Assembly (NCBI RefSeq): GCF_003725955.1 | Contig: NZ_QIBZ01000014.1 | Coordinates: 1 to 63,707 of the forward strand | DNA length: 63,707 bases | Reading direction: 5' to 3' | From: Slackia isoflavoniconvertens | GTDB lineage: Bacteria > Actinomycetota > Coriobacteriia > Coriobacteriales > Eggerthellaceae | Made by a program: the position numbers and the translations under genes | Shown: piece by piece, positions 26,222 to 34,567 of the stretch | Numbering within the stretch: the stretch's first letter is position 1 | Layout of the letters: every line of letters starts with the position of its first letter | Notes under the pieces: generated by a model | The model's database searches: none | What the model was told of the DNA's origin: nothing | What the model saw: the letters and a program-made list of their open reading frames with translations, nothing else

Positions 26222-26938
26222 GTGGCCGTTGAAATGAAAAAGCCCTCAACCTGGGCGCATTACAAGGCGCTCTTGCGCAAAGACCTCGCCCAGGAGCTGC
26301 ACACCAAGGAAATGATCACGTCCATGGGCCTGTATGCCCTGCTCGTGCTCGTGGTGTATGGCGCCTCGCTCGCCCAGGCGGGAAGCGAGCTCGACATTCA
26401 GCAAATGGCGGGCGGCCTTTTGTGGGTCGTGGTATTGTTCACGAGTCTGCTGGGGTTGAACCGCTCGTTTTCTCATGAGAAAGAAAACGGCTGCTTGGAG
26501 AGCATTTTGCTCGTGCCCATGGACCGCTCCGTGATTTTCTTGGCGAAGGCCACGGCGAACTTGGTGTTCTTGCTAATCGTCGAGGTTATTTGCGTGCCTT
26601 TGTTCTTCTTCTTTTTCTTGGGAACGGTGGGTGCCGCCGAGACGTGGCCGCTCATGTTCGCACCGCTTTTGGTGGGCACCATCGGTATAGCAGGCATTGG
26701 CACGCTGCTTTCAACCATCACCATCAATACGCGCGGCAAAGACGTTATGCTCGCGGTGTTGTTCATTCCGCTTATGTTTCCACTTCTGTGGGCGTGCGTT
26801 TCGGCGACCACGGGCGTGTTGGTTGGCGGCGAGGAAGTGATGGAGACGTTCACCACGTCAATGGCTTTGGCGGGGGGCTACGACGTCATCATGATTTTGG
26901 TGTCGTGGGTGCTTTACGACTTCGTTGTGAGCGCTTAA
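26222..26938 (+). CDS. ccmB: CcmB, haem exporter membrane subunit
   Basis: A 238-residue membrane protein has about six hydrophobic segments and the CcmB-like conserved loop LLGLNRSFSHEKENGCLESILLVP style near residue 75-95. The GTG at 26222 follows the ccmA stop without a gap, and GGGGGT within the end of ccmA serves as ribosome-binding site; the ATG four codons later is an alternative. Its partner CcmC is encoded 310 bp downstream, after a large hairpin. Confidence 0.88.
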   Translation: MAVEMKKPSTWAHYKALLRKDLAQELHTKEMITSMGLYALLVLVVYGASLAQAGSELDIQQMAGGLLWVVVLFTSLLGLNRSFSHEKENGCLESILLVPMDRSVIFLAKATANLVFLLIVEVICVPLFFFFFLGTVGAAETWPLMFAPLLVGTIGIAGIGTLLSTITINTRGKDVMLAVLFIPLMFPLLWACVSATTGVLVGGEEVMETFTTSMALAGGYDVIMILVSWVLYDFVVSA

Positions 26939-27248
26939 ATCGTTGGGGGTCGCGTGCGGCTCCGCGCGGGCTTTTCTGAAACCACAGCGGGCTACCGCTC
27001 GCCTCTGGCTCGCTATGCGCCCGCTTGACGGTGTTTCATTCTGGAATGAAAAGCAGGAATGAACACCGACGGTTTCCAAAAAGCCCGCGCGGAGCCGCAC
27101 GCGACCGCGACGCAAGGTTTGCTCAGCTGCGCGAAGCGAACGGTAGCGAACCGTGGCCCCGGATGGGCCCCTGGCCTGGCTTCGTGCGGCGGTAGGATAC
27201 GAATAGATGGTCTACGTTGCTTAAGGCATACGAGGAAGGGTTGGTGAC
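26939..27248. other. ccmB-ccmC spacer, dominated by a large hairpin
   Basis: No gene is visible. Nearly half the spacer is the inverted repeat at 26948-27106. The remaining bases before ccmC are GC-rich and carry AGGAAGGGTTGG as a ribosome-binding region. ccmA/B and ccmC, usually contiguous, are thus split. Confidence 0.55.
26948..27106. repeat. Near-perfect 36-bp inverted repeat inside the ccm operon
   Basis: Positions 26948-26983 and 27071-27106 are inverted copies with only two mismatches in 36. Inside, a second dyad (CGGTGTTTCATTC and its inverse near 27030-27068) continues the hairpin. It is the strongest of several long operon-internal hairpins in this window. Confidence 0.8.
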
Positions 27249-28013
27249 ATGACCGACAAACCGTTTAAGGAGCCCAAGGTTGGTGGCAAGCTTGACGCTG
27301 CCGCGCCTTGGATGATGGCGGTGGGCACGCTGCTCGCCGTTGCGGGCTTCGTGCTCACGTTCACGTTGGCGCCGCTCGTCAACGGCGCGGCTGTGAGCGA
27401 GCCGCAGGTTATCGCGGGAACTGTGGTGGCCAATAAGCTGCTCATCTCGCAGAAGATCTTCTATTGGCACGTGCCGGTGGCCATTTCGAGTTTCGCTGCG
27501 GTGATATTCTCTGCGTTCTACGGCGTTCGATTCCTTATGACCAAACGCGCTTGCTATGATGTGCGTTCGCGCATCTGCATGGAAGTCGCGCTCGTCTTCG
27601 TGCTGTGCGTTATGGCCAGCGGTGAGTTGTGGGAGCGCTTCGAGTGGGGTGTGTGGTGGACATGGGAGCCGCGTCTTACCACGTACTTCATTTTGATGCT
27701 CATGGTTTTCGCGTACTTCATTCTGCGCAACGCCGTTGAAGACCCCGAGCGCCGCGCGACCTATTCGGCTGTGCTTGGCATTCTGATTTGCGTGGATGTG
27801 CCTATCTGCTTCATGATCACGCGCATTATTCCCTCGAGCGTGCACCCGGTTATTTTCCGCACCGATTCGGGCCTGTCGCCCGACATGTTGCTGCCGTTCT
27901 TGCTGTCGCTGTTCGGCATGATGCTCATCGCGTTCGGTCTGTACCGCCTGCGCCTGCGCACCCAAATCATGCAAGACAAAGTCGCCCGCCTTTCCGACGC
28001 ATTGGAGGACTAA
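27249..28013 (+). CDS. ccmC: CcmC, haem handling and delivery protein
   Basis: CcmC loads haem onto CcmE. The 254-residue membrane protein has six hydrophobic segments, the tryptophan-rich motif WGVWWTWEPRLTTYF (about residue 135-150) and flanking conserved histidines in FYWHVPVA and SSVHPV. The WWD consensus normally has aspartate where this protein has glutamate (WEPR). It is followed with no gap by the small ccmD-like gene. Confidence 0.92.
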   Translation: MTDKPFKEPKVGGKLDAAAPWMMAVGTLLAVAGFVLTFTLAPLVNGAAVSEPQVIAGTVVANKLLISQKIFYWHVPVAISSFAAVIFSAFYGVRFLMTKRACYDVRSRICMEVALVFVLCVMASGELWERFEWGVWWTWEPRLTTYFILMLMVFAYFILRNAVEDPERRATYSAVLGILICVDVPICFMITRIIPSSVHPVIFRTDSGLSPDMLLPFLLSLFGMMLIAFGLYRLRLRTQIMQDKVARLSDALED

Positions 28014-28205
28014 ATGAATCCCGTTCTTTCTGAAATCTATTCCACCGTGCTTGGCGGTGCGCCGTACGTAATCGCCGCCTATGCGCTTATCTTCGCGATT
28101 CTCATGGTGTACGTGATTATGACCACCTTGAAGTTGAAGAACACCGAAAAGAAGCTTGACGCGCTTGAGGAGCATGTCGAAGAGTTGCTTGCTGCGAAGA
28201 AATAG
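28014..28205 (+). CDS. ccmD: CcmD-like small membrane protein
   Basis: A 63-residue protein has one membrane segment (about residues 17-38, APYVIAAYALIFAILMVYV) and a charged coiled-coil tail, as in CcmD proteins that bridge CcmC and CcmE. It starts directly after the ccmC stop codon. The assignment rests on size, topology and position because CcmD sequences diverge strongly. Confidence 0.78.
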   Translation: MNPVLSEIYSTVLGGAPYVIAAYALIFAILMVYVIMTTLKLKNTEKKLDALEEHVEELLAAKK

Positions 28206-28461
28206 CGCGCTGGCCTGGTTTTTTGCGTATGTGAGATTGGAGCGGTGGGTGCCACGGACGCCTGCCGCTTTTTCTTTCTCGGAGACAAGAGTGCGCTTGG
28301 CGATGGGGTGCCCGGTGTTCATTCGCGGCGGTGCTCGTTCGCGCTGGCGTGCAGCCTTTTTGGGCTTTTCCCGCTCGGCGTTCAAGTGTCGTACAATACA
28401 CCCACGCAATCGAACGGGCCGCCGTGCGCGGCACGTCGTTTTCCCAGATAGGAGATGTACG

Positions 28462-29280
28462 TTGAAGGCTTTGATTCCCGCTGCGGGCATGGGCACGCGC
28501 TTCCTTCCCGCCACTAAGGCTCAGCCGAAAGAAATGCTGCTTGTGGTCGATCGCCCGGTTATTCAGTATGTGGTCGAAGAGGGCTTGGCATCGGGCGCCG
28601 ATGAGGTCGTTATCGTGAACAGCCGCGATAAGAAGTCCATTGAGAAGCACTTCTCGCCCGACCCGGAGCTCGTGGCAACGCTGCGCGCCCGCGGCAAAGA
28701 TGCTTATGCCGACGAGGTCGAGCGCGTTGGCAATCTCAACGTTTCCTACGTTTACCAGGACGAGCCGCTGGGCTTGGGCCATGCGATTCACTGTGCGGCC
28801 GAAAAAACCGCCGATGAGCCGTTCTTCGTGCTTTTGGGCGACGTCATCGTGCCCGACAACAACATTTGCCCGCGCATGCTCGAGGTTTCTCGCGCACACG
28901 GCGGCGCGAGCGTGATTGCCGTGCTTCCCGTTCCCGACGAGCAGGTGCATCGCTTCGGCATTATCGACGGCGCTCCCGTCGAAGGCGAAGACGGCGTGTG
29001 GAAGGTGAACAGCCTGGTCGAGAAGCCGGCGCTTGAGGATGCTCCGTCGAACCTCTCGGTGTTCGGCCGCTACCTGCTTTCGGCTCGCGTTATGGAGCTT
29101 CTGGCCGACGCCAAGCCCACCGTGGGCGGCGAAATCCAGCTCACCGATGCGCTTGATGCGGTGCTCGCCGAAGAGGAAATGTACGCTGTCGTCATTTCCG
29201 ACGAAGACGGCTTCGACACCGGCACGGTCGAGACCTGGCTCGACACCAACAACAAGCTGTACGCTCGCAAGAACGGCTAG
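28462..29280 (+). CDS. galU: UTP-glucose-1-phosphate uridylyltransferase GalU
   Basis: GalU makes UDP-glucose for surface glycans. The nucleotidyltransferase signature KALIPAAGMGTRFLPATK is at the N-terminus, followed by QPKEMLLVVDRPVIQYVVEE, DEPLGLGHAI and VEKP motifs. The 272-residue length is normal. The start is the TTG at 28462, with GGAGAT 5-6 nt upstream, because it begins exactly at the family N-terminus. A TACAAT -10-like hexamer lies at 28392. It is far from the glycan locus at 50-63 kb but may supply it. Confidence 0.95.
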   Translation: MKALIPAAGMGTRFLPATKAQPKEMLLVVDRPVIQYVVEEGLASGADEVVIVNSRDKKSIEKHFSPDPELVATLRARGKDAYADEVERVGNLNVSYVYQDEPLGLGHAIHCAAEKTADEPFFVLLGDVIVPDNNICPRMLEVSRAHGGASVIAVLPVPDEQVHRFGIIDGAPVEGEDGVWKVNSLVEKPALEDAPSNLSVFGRYLLSARVMELLADAKPTVGGEIQLTDALDAVLAEEEMYAVVISDEDGFDTGTVETWLDTNNKLYARKNG

Positions 29281-29299
29281 GCTGAAAAATACGCGAGAG

Positions 29300-29331
29300 A
29301 ACGGGGGCGCCATATGGCGCCCCCGTTTTTT
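29300..29331 (+). terminator. Terminator of galU
   Basis: A perfect 14-bp palindromic stem (29300-29313 with 29314-29327, centred on CATATG) is followed by TTTTTT, 20 nt after galU. Confidence 0.92.
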
Positions 29332-29461
29332 AGCGCCTTATCTCGTGGAACAAAAGGCACCTACTGATGGTTGCTGTTTTATTAGCTCGTGGTATAGGGT
29401 CTGCCTGCATGCTACAATACGAACAAACGTTTGGCTATAAACGACGCGGGTTGGAGGCGAG

Positions 29462-30385
29462 ATGGAAAACGAGATTGTGCTGTTCGAATCGGAAGACGAT
29501 CAGATAAAGCTCAATGTCGAATTCGACGGCGAAACGGTATGGCTGACGAAAGAGCAGATGGCGACGCTTTTTGGGAGAGACAGGTCGGTGATTTCCCGCC
29601 ATATCTCTAATATTTTTAGGGAAGGGGAAATCCTCGAAGAAGGCAATGTGCATTATTTGCACATTGCAAATTCGGACAAGCCGGTCGCGTTCTACAACCT
29701 TGATGCCATCATTTCGGTCGCCTATCGCGTGAAATCAAAGCGCGGCGTCGAATTCCGTCGATGGGCAACAGGCGTGCTGCGACAATATGTGCTTGATGGC
29801 TACGCAGCAAACAAGCGTCGCCTTGCGCAGTTAGGGCAAATCGTCCAGGTCATGGATTGCATTCCGAATTCTTCCGAGGCGAAGGGTGTTCTCTCGGTCG
29901 TCAAAGCGTACACAGGCGCGCTCGATCTGCTCGACGACTACGACCATCGGCGAATCGCGAAGCCGAAGGGCCGCGCGGCGACGTACGTGCTTAATTACGA
30001 CGAATGCCGAAGCCTTATCGCGTCAATGAAGTTCTCGCGCGACAGCGACCTGTTCGGCGTCGAGAAGGACGACTCCTTCCGCTCGAGCATCGCGGCGATC
30101 TACCAGGGCTTCGGCGGACAGGAGATGTACCCGACTCTCGAGGAAAAGGCCGCGAACCTGCTGTATTTTGTCGTGAAGAACCATTCGTTCCACGACGGCA
30201 ACAAGCGCATCGCCGCCGCGCTCTTCCTGTATTTCTTGAACATGAACGATGCGTTGTGGGCCGATGGCGCCAAGCGTATTTCCGACAGCGCGTTGGTCGC
30301 GCTCACCATCATGACCGCCGAGTCGAAGCCCGACGAGAAAGAGGCTATGGTGGCATTGGCTATGAGCTTCCTTTCTTTGGGGTAG
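29462..30385 (+). CDS. RhuM-family protein with C-terminal Doc/Fic domain
   Basis: A 307-residue fusion. The N-terminal RhuM/virulence domain (ETVWLTKEQMATLFGRDRSV, SRHISNIFREGE, VEFRRWATGVLRQYV) occupies residues 20-120. The C-terminal Fic/Doc domain has the active-site motif HSFHDGNKRIAAALF at about residue 240-255. The Doc-like NKR in place of GNGR suggests phosphotransfer rather than AMPylation, by analogy with P1 Doc. No Phd-like antitoxin gene is adjacent. Such genes are common in accessory regions, so this may be a defence or toxin-like module or an orphan. Confidence 0.85.
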   Translation: MENEIVLFESEDDQIKLNVEFDGETVWLTKEQMATLFGRDRSVISRHISNIFREGEILEEGNVHYLHIANSDKPVAFYNLDAIISVAYRVKSKRGVEFRRWATGVLRQYVLDGYAANKRRLAQLGQIVQVMDCIPNSSEAKGVLSVVKAYTGALDLLDDYDHRRIAKPKGRAATYVLNYDECRSLIASMKFSRDSDLFGVEKDDSFRSSIAAIYQGFGGQEMYPTLEEKAANLLYFVVKNHSFHDGNKRIAAALFLYFLNMNDALWADGAKRISDSALVALTIMTAESKPDEKEAMVALAMSFLSLG

Positions 30386-30558
30386 TGCGTAGCGCATGGC
30401 GGCAAGAGCAAGATGGGGCGAGGGACACATCCGATTGGGCGTGGCCCTCGTGTTGTATGCGGCGTGCAATTTGGCCAGTTCTGTCCATTCTGTTGTACAC
30501 GCGTGCGAATGAAACTGGCTAGTATCGTTCCTATCAGGTGAATCGATAGGAGGAAGCT

Positions 30559-30903
30559 ATGTACGAGCCGTCAAAAATCATGCAGTCGTTCTTTATCGCG
30601 GGGTTTCAATATCACGATGGCGCGTTGGCGCTCAAGAAACTCAAGGCTGGTAAGAAGCTCGAACTCATAGCCGAACCCGACAACCCACACGACCCCGATG
30701 CCGTGGCGATTTACCGCAAGGGCGTGCATCTTGGCTACGTCCCCGGCGATAGCAACGCTACCATCGCGCAGCTGTTGCGTTTCGGCCATGCCAACGTGCT
30801 TGAATGCCGCATTATGCAGGTCGACAAAAAGGCCGATCCATGGAAACAGGTGCGCGTGGGAATTTACGTCACCGACAATCGCAAACAGAAAAAGGCGGAA
30901 TAG
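30559..30903 (+). CDS. HIRAN-domain protein
   Basis: The 114-residue protein matches the HIRAN fold: FFIAGFQYHDGALALKKLK, then LIAEPDNPHDPDAVAIYRKG and HLGYVPGDSNATIAQLL. HIRAN domains bind 3' DNA ends or damaged DNA in eukaryotic helicases; stand-alone bacterial versions are uncharacterised. AGGAGGAAGCT precedes the ATG. It lies after the RhuM-Doc gene with a separate leader of about 170 bp. Confidence 0.85.
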   Translation: MYEPSKIMQSFFIAGFQYHDGALALKKLKAGKKLELIAEPDNPHDPDAVAIYRKGVHLGYVPGDSNATIAQLLRFGHANVLECRIMQVDKKADPWKQVRVGIYVTDNRKQKKAE

Positions 30904-30929
30904 CCGTGTGCTCCGCGTTTGGGTAGGGC

Positions 30930-30957
30930 GCCCCGTTCGAACGGGGCGTTTCTCTTT
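30930..30957 (+). terminator. Terminator of the HIRAN gene
   Basis: GCCCCGTTC/GAACGGGGC (30930-30947) is a perfect 9-bp stem followed by GTTTCTCTTT, 27 nt after the stop codon. Confidence 0.8.
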
Positions 30958-31051
30958 GTGCATGGGCTGGTTTTCGAAAACGTTTACCCAGCACGCGCTT
31001 TCGCGCGGTATCCTACAAGTACTAATGGGATATGAAAGAGGAGCAGCCTCT

Positions 31052-32350
31052 ATGAACGGATTCAATGCATTCGGTGCGCAGGTGGGCGGAAGTCGACCCG
31101 CCAAGCAGCAGGACGTTTCGAGCTTGCTGCGCGATGTGACGCCCCTGGGTTCTCGCGCAGCTGCGAATGCGAACGATTTTTCGCCTGAGCGCTTGGCTGA
31201 AATCGCCGAAAACGAGCGCCGTTGGTCATGGGTTGAGGTCGACCTGGGCGCCATTCGCAACAATATCGTCGTGGCCAAGCGCCGCCTGAAACCCGGGTGT
31301 CGCCTGCTTGCCGTCGTGAAGGCTGACGCCTACGGTCATGGTTCGGTTGAGGTTGCGAAAACCGCACTTTCTGCCGGCGCCTCCTATCTTGCGGTGGCGA
31401 CGGTGCAGGAAGGCGTTAAGCTGCGCGAGGCGGGCATTACCGCGCCCGTGCTCATGCTTTCCGAGCCCCCCGAGGCCGCCATTCCGCTGCTTCTGAACTA
31501 TAACATCATGCCGAGCGTATACACGGCCGAGTTCGCTGTCGCCTATGGCGAGGCGGCCGACGCGCATGGGCTGCGCGCTCCGTTCCATCTGGCGCTTAAC
31601 ACCGGCATGAACCGCATTGGCGTGCGCTTTGACGAAGCGGTCGAGTTCGTGCGTCAAATCAGCTTCCACCGTGCGCTTGAGCATGTGGGCACGTTCACCC
31701 ACTTCGCTACGGCCGACTGCCCCGAGACGCTCGACTTCAACATGCAGTTCCGCCGCTTCACCGAAGCCGTCTCCGACATGCGTGTGGCGGGCATTAACCC
31801 AGGCATCGTGCATTGTGCGAACTCTGCAGCACTTCTGCGCTACCCCGATACGCATCTCGATATGGCGCGCTTTGGCATTTCGCTGTATGGCTTCCACCCG
31901 TGCCCCGAAACGGTGGGCTATTTCGATTTACACCCGGCCATGAGCGTGCACGCGCGCATCACCAACGTGAGCCAGCCTCCCATGAGCGAGGGCGTGAGCT
32001 ACGGTTTGCACTATCGTTCTACTGGCAGTGTGAAGATTTGCACGCTGCCCATTGGCTATGCCGACGGCTACAACCGGGCGCTTTCGAGCCGCGCCCAGGT
32101 CATTTACAACGGCCAGCTTTGCAACCAGGTGGGCAATATCTGCATGGATCAGTGCATGTTTGAGATCGATATGCGCAGCAGCGGTACGCGTCCGCGTCTC
32201 GACCCCCAAATTGGCGACGAGGTGCTGCTTGTGGGTGCTCAGGGTGGCGCGCGCATCTCAATCGACGACATGGCGGAACAAATCGGGACCATTCCGCATG
32301 AGCTGTGCTGCGCGTTCGGTTTGCGCATGCCTAAGGTTTACACGCGCTAA
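31052..32350 (+). CDS. alr: Alanine racemase
   Basis: Alr converts L-alanine to D-alanine for peptidoglycan. The PLP-lysine motif is LLAVVKADAYGHGSVEVAK (about residue 90), the N-terminal domain opens with RRWSWVEVDLGAIRNN, and the catalytic tyrosine region is GVSYGLHYRS with the later NICMDQCMFEID. The 432-residue product carries about 60 extra residues before the barrel, low in complexity. The ATG at 31052 follows GAGGAG by 8 nt. A TATCCT -10-like element lies near 31010. Confidence 0.94.
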   Translation: MNGFNAFGAQVGGSRPAKQQDVSSLLRDVTPLGSRAAANANDFSPERLAEIAENERRWSWVEVDLGAIRNNIVVAKRRLKPGCRLLAVVKADAYGHGSVEVAKTALSAGASYLAVATVQEGVKLREAGITAPVLMLSEPPEAAIPLLLNYNIMPSVYTAEFAVAYGEAADAHGLRAPFHLALNTGMNRIGVRFDEAVEFVRQISFHRALEHVGTFTHFATADCPETLDFNMQFRRFTEAVSDMRVAGINPGIVHCANSAALLRYPDTHLDMARFGISLYGFHPCPETVGYFDLHPAMSVHARITNVSQPPMSEGVSYGLHYRSTGSVKICTLPIGYADGYNRALSSRAQVIYNGQLCNQVGNICMDQCMFEIDMRSSGTRPRLDPQIGDEVLLVGAQGGARISIDDMAEQIGTIPHELCCAFGLRMPKVYTR

Positions 32351-32366
32351 AGAAGGCGAGGGCGCC

Positions 32367-32972
32367 ATGGCCATAGTGAACAGCCATTTTGCAACGGTGC
32401 AGGCGAAGGAAGGCGAGGATTCCGCCCAGCTTCTGGCCGATATTGAAGGCGTTATTGGCCAGTGCCGTCGGTGCGCTTTGTGCGAAGGCCGCACGAATGT
32501 GGTGCCGGGGTTTGGCAACCCCGCCGCCCGCGTGATGCTCGTTGGCGAGGCACCTGGTAAAAACGAAGATTTGCAGGGGCGTCCGTTTGTGGGCGCCGCG
32601 GGGCATTACCTTACCGATTTGCTGGCGCTTGCGGGCCTTTCGCGCGACGAGGTGTTCATCGCTAACGTGTTGAAGTGTCGCCCGCCGTCGAATCGTGACC
32701 CACATCCCGATGAAATTGTCACGTGCACGCCGTATTTGCGCGATCAAGTGCGCGCCATCGGGCCGGAATTCCTCGTGACCATGGGCAACTTCTCCACGAA
32801 GTTCATTCTGAAAACCGAACGCGGCATCACGCGCTTGCATGGACAGGTGACTATGGCGGGGCGCTTCAAGGTGTTCCCCGTGTATCATCCTGCGGCGGCG
32901 CTGTACGACCCCACGAAGCAGGTCGCCATCGAAGCCGATTTTCGTCGCTTGGGCGAGCTGCTGAAAGGGTAG
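32367..32972 (+). CDS. Family 4 uracil-DNA glycosylase
   Basis: The 201-residue enzyme removes uracil from DNA. It has the four Fe-S cysteines of family 4 (CRRCALC near residue 33, then KCRPPSN and VTCTPYL), active-site motif A GEAPGKNEDLQGRPFVG and motif B VYHPAAALY. The ATG at 32367 starts 16 nt after alr, with GGCGAGGG upstream, so it is probably co-transcribed. Confidence 0.92.
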   Translation: MAIVNSHFATVQAKEGEDSAQLLADIEGVIGQCRRCALCEGRTNVVPGFGNPAARVMLVGEAPGKNEDLQGRPFVGAAGHYLTDLLALAGLSRDEVFIANVLKCRPPSNRDPHPDEIVTCTPYLRDQVRAIGPEFLVTMGNFSTKFILKTERGITRLHGQVTMAGRFKVFPVYHPAAALYDPTKQVAIEADFRRLGELLKG

Positions 32973-33193
32973 GGGCGCGTGGCGCTTGGGCTGAGCCGTG
33001 CCTGCAGCGTTCGGGCAGCACTGGCGTGCGCGCATGGCGAGGTATGAAATGCTGCCGACTCTCGTTTGCCCATTCTCGTCTGGCAGCGTTTCGCCTTAAG
33101 ATAAGTACAGAAATGAACATTGACGACTTGTTGCACGCGTGGCTCGGCTTGGGCGCCGTGCGATGGAGATTATTCATAAAAAGGAACTAACGC

Positions 33194-34501
33194 ATGACTG
33201 AAGAATTCGACCCGAAAGTGTACCTGCAGCAAGGCGCGTGGCGCGACGTCCGCCTGGGGCTGCATCGTACGGAAGAGCTGCTCGAGCGCCTGGGCCGCCC
33301 GCAAGATCGCCTGCGCATTGTGCATGTGGCAGGCACGAACGGCAAGGGGTCGACGTGCGCGCTCACCGCGGGCATTCTGCAAGCGGCGGGCTACAAGGTT
33401 GGCCTGTTCACCTCACCGTATGTGTTGCGCTTCAATGAGCGCATTCAGGTGAACCGCGAAGATATTTCCGATGAAGATTTGCTCGCTGTGGCGCTTGAGG
33501 TGCGCGAAGCGGCCGAGCAGATGGATGAGCAGCCCACGGCGTTCGAGCTCATCACGGCGGCGGCGCTGCTGCACTTTGCGCAGGTCGGATGCACAGCGGT
33601 GGTGCTCGAGGTGGGCTTGGGCGGCAGGCTCGACTCCACGAATGTCGTCGTGCCCGAGGTGTGCGCTATTACCTCGATCGCGCTCGACCACACGCACGTG
33701 CTTGGCGACACCATCGCCAAAATCGCGTACGAAAAGGCCGGCATCATCAAAGCCGGCATTCCCGTGGTGAGCTACAAGCAGAAACCCGAAGCCGAGGCCG
33801 TTATCATGCAGCGTGCTCGCGAGGTGGGCGCACCGGTGAGTGTGCCGCGCTTCGGTCGCATTCATGCGCACGCGGAAGGCCTGCACCAGGTGTTTTCCTA
33901 CGACGGCTTCACCGATGTGCGCCTGAAGCTCGCGGGCACCTACCAGCCGAACAACGCTGTGATGGCTATCGAAATTGCGCGCGTGCTGCGCGGACGTGGG
34001 TTCGAGATTTCCGATGAGGCCATTAAGGCAGGTCTCGAGGCCACGGTGTGGCAGGGCCGTTTCGAAGTGGTGCGCGACAATCCCACGGTGATTGTCGACG
34101 GCGGCCACAACGAGCAAGGCGCCAATGTGCTGGCGGCGAGCTTGCGCGAGTATTTCCCGCAGGGCGGCGTGACGTTCGTGATGAACGTGCTGCGCGACAA
34201 GAATTACCAGGCCATGATTGATGCCACGCTGCCGCTGGCGGCGCGCTACTTCTGCGCCGAGCCGCCCGAAAACGAGCGCGCGCTGCATGCCGACGAGCTG
34301 GCCTGTGTCATTCGCGAGCGTGAGCTCGAGTTCGAGGGAGTGCACGACTACTGCGTGCAGCGCCTGCAGGTGCAGGCCTGCCCGTCGATTGCCAATGCGG
34401 TTGAAGGTGCCGTTGAAGCCGCCGGCCCCGATGGCGTGGTGTGCTGCTTCGGCTCGCTCTACGCCATCGCCGACGTGATGGCTGCGCTGAAAAGCTGCTA
34501 A
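33194..34501 (+). CDS. folC: Folylpolyglutamate/dihydrofolate synthase
   Basis: FolC adds glutamate to dihydropteroate and to folates. The P-loop HVAGTNGKGSTCALTAGIL lies near residue 40, followed by LVEVGLGGRLDSTNV-like block (VVLEVGLGGRLDSTN) and the C-terminal domain motif IVDGGHNEQGA. The 435-residue length is typical. AAGGAAC precedes the ATG. The 220-bp spacer from the glycosylase gene contains nested imperfect hairpins (about 32980-33165). Confidence 0.94.
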   Translation: MTEEFDPKVYLQQGAWRDVRLGLHRTEELLERLGRPQDRLRIVHVAGTNGKGSTCALTAGILQAAGYKVGLFTSPYVLRFNERIQVNREDISDEDLLAVALEVREAAEQMDEQPTAFELITAAALLHFAQVGCTAVVLEVGLGGRLDSTNVVVPEVCAITSIALDHTHVLGDTIAKIAYEKAGIIKAGIPVVSYKQKPEAEAVIMQRAREVGAPVSVPRFGRIHAHAEGLHQVFSYDGFTDVRLKLAGTYQPNNAVMAIEIARVLRGRGFEISDEAIKAGLEATVWQGRFEVVRDNPTVIVDGGHNEQGANVLAASLREYFPQGGVTFVMNVLRDKNYQAMIDATLPLAARYFCAEPPENERALHADELACVIRERELEFEGVHDYCVQRLQVQACPSIANAVEGAVEAAGPDGVVCCFGSLYAIADVMAALKSC

Positions 34502-34549
34502 TGTGTTGCCTGCTCGAATCCTGCTAAATGCTCGTAGCGTTTAACACAT
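34501..34549. terminator. Stem-loop between convergent folC and tex containing a TAAATGCT repeat
   Basis: ATGTGTT (34501-34507) pairs with AACACAT (34543-34549) and encloses TGCTAAATGCTCGTAGCG (from 34522), a copy of a small palindromic repeat also found at 36803-36834 and 43711-43829. It is suitably placed to end both folC and tex transcripts. Confidence 0.45.
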
Positions 34550-34567
34550 CTGCTGGCCTTTTATCGT

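Noticed and set aside
29462-30385. RhuM-Doc gene considered as part of a phd-doc toxin-antitoxin pair
   Set aside because: No Phd-like small gene lies directly upstream or downstream; the neighbouring HIRAN gene is not an antitoxin by sequence.
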